DNA from: Hymenobacter psoromatis
Lineage (GTDB): Bacteria; Bacteroidota; Bacteroidia; Cytophagales; Hymenobacteraceae
Direction: 5' to 3'
Length of the DNA stretch: 64,000 nucleotides
NCBI GenBank assembly: GCA_001596155.1
Contig: CP014771.1
Location: 1,364,001 to 1,428,000, forward strand
Under the pieces are notes generated by a model, which made no database searches, had not been told where the DNA came from, and saw nothing but the letters and a program-made list of their open reading frames with translations. A program made the position numbers and the translations under genes. Of the stretch, positions 63,508-64,000 are shown in pieces (positions within the stretch are counted from its first letter, which is position 1; every line of letters begins with the position of its first letter).

Positions 63508-64000
63508 ATGCCCGCCACCTGGCCCAGCGCCCCCGTCATTCCTACTTATTCCCTGGCGCAGTGCAACGCGGCGGGCCACGGAGATTTTTACATCGTACCA
63601 ACCGATGCGGCCGGGCCGGTGCCGCGGGCGGAATTTCTGACCCCGCACCGCAAAAATTTCTACTTCCTGGTGCTGCTGCGGCGCGACGGCGGCCGGCACT
63701 GGGTGGATATGCAGCCCCACGACCTGCGGGCGAATACCCTCTACCTCACGGCCCCGCACCAGGTGCGGCTGCTGGAAACCGAAACCCCCGTGGCCGGCAC
63801 CGCGCTGGGTTTCACGACCGAATTCTTGGGCCTCGACCACCCGGCCGGCTTCGCGCCCCTACCCCTGCTGGTGCCCGGTGCCCCCGGCTTCGCCCGGCCG
63901 CTGGCCGCCGCCGACCTCGCCTTTCTGGAACCCCTGCTGGCCCACATGCTGGCCGAGTACGCGCAGCAGCGCCCCTGGCACCTCGATATGCTGCGCGCCG
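63508..64000 (+). CDS. AraC-type regulator, N-terminal part only (cut by window edge)
   Basis: 164 residues from the ATG at 63508 to the window edge. They show the cupin-like effector half (HGDFYIVPTD, FLTPHRKNFYFLVLLRRDGGRH, ANTLYLTAPHQVRLLE) common to AraC regulators of Bacteroidota. The HTH domain lies beyond the window. Same direction as the MFS gene; no functional link is shown. Confidence 0.75.
   Translation, partial: MPATWPSAPVIPTYSLAQCNAAGHGDFYIVPTDAAGPVPRAEFLTPHRKNFYFLVLLRRDGGRHWVDMQPHDLRANTLYLTAPHQVRLLETETPVAGTALGFTTEFLGLDHPAGFAPLPLLVPGAPGFARPLAAADLAFLEPLLAHMLAEYAQQRPWHLDMLRA

Overview
This 64 kb window reads as a chromosomal segment of a GC-rich member of the Bacteroidota, most likely Cytophagales and probably Hymenobacter or a close relative. 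The placement is inferred from gene content: lipoproteins with short lipoboxes, OmpA and TonB-type envelope proteins, FdtA-type cupin, Bacteroidota-style AraC regulators and DUF1080. It also rests on TAnnTTTG-type -7 promoter boxes and on a strong taste for CCTACCCC words. No rRNA, prophage or CRISPR is seen; the one tRNA is tRNA-Leu(CAG).

Layout. 0-11.8 kb: lpdA, a marR-yceI pair, a dipeptide epimerase, a dicarboxylate symporter, lipoproteins, a large GAF protein and a DUF1080 protein. 11.9-25.7 kb: a GMC oxidoreductase with its small Tat-type subunit, a PAP2 phosphatase, tRNA-Leu, a methyltransferase, an M61 peptidase, BI-1, an MBL hydrolase, an SSS symporter, a TonB-like protein and an MsbA-like ABC exporter. 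25.7-29.2 kb is a low-density accessory stretch with a decayed IS5-type transposase, hairpin repeats and a SEC-C protein. 29.2-35.7 kb holds an aldo/keto reductase, an OmpA protein, a small surface-sugar cluster (fdtA-like, GT2, Wzx-like) and an IS200-type insertion. 35.8-46 kb has corA, surE, an M14 peptidase, ribBA and a second glycosyltransferase group (GT4, FkbM methyltransferase, GT4). 46-59.9 kb has a K+ channel, an alcohol dehydrogenase with an AraC regulator, dnaG, a candidate structured RNA, leuS, a RelE-type toxin pair, a DUF559-RecQ fusion and a THUMP RNA methyltransferase. 59.9-61.9 kb is a toxin island (MazF-like, zeta-like plus a 48-aa partner, DUF4272). A FucP-type sugar permease and a truncated AraC regulator end the window.

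The most striking non-genic feature is at least four families of long palindromic repeats, several nested in each other. In two families the terminal TAG of the palindrome is exactly the stop codon of a flanking gene (six gene ends). Other repeats have entered reading frames: one forms the linker of the DUF559-RecQ fusion, one supplies the C-terminal tail of the RNA methyltransferase, and an AACTCTTAACTC tandem lies inside the M14 peptidase. leuS contains an AT-rich segment encoding an apparent insertion before the KMSKS motif. A structured RNA candidate with its own terminator lies between dnaG and leuS.

All functional calls come from reading motifs in the sequence; no database search was run.
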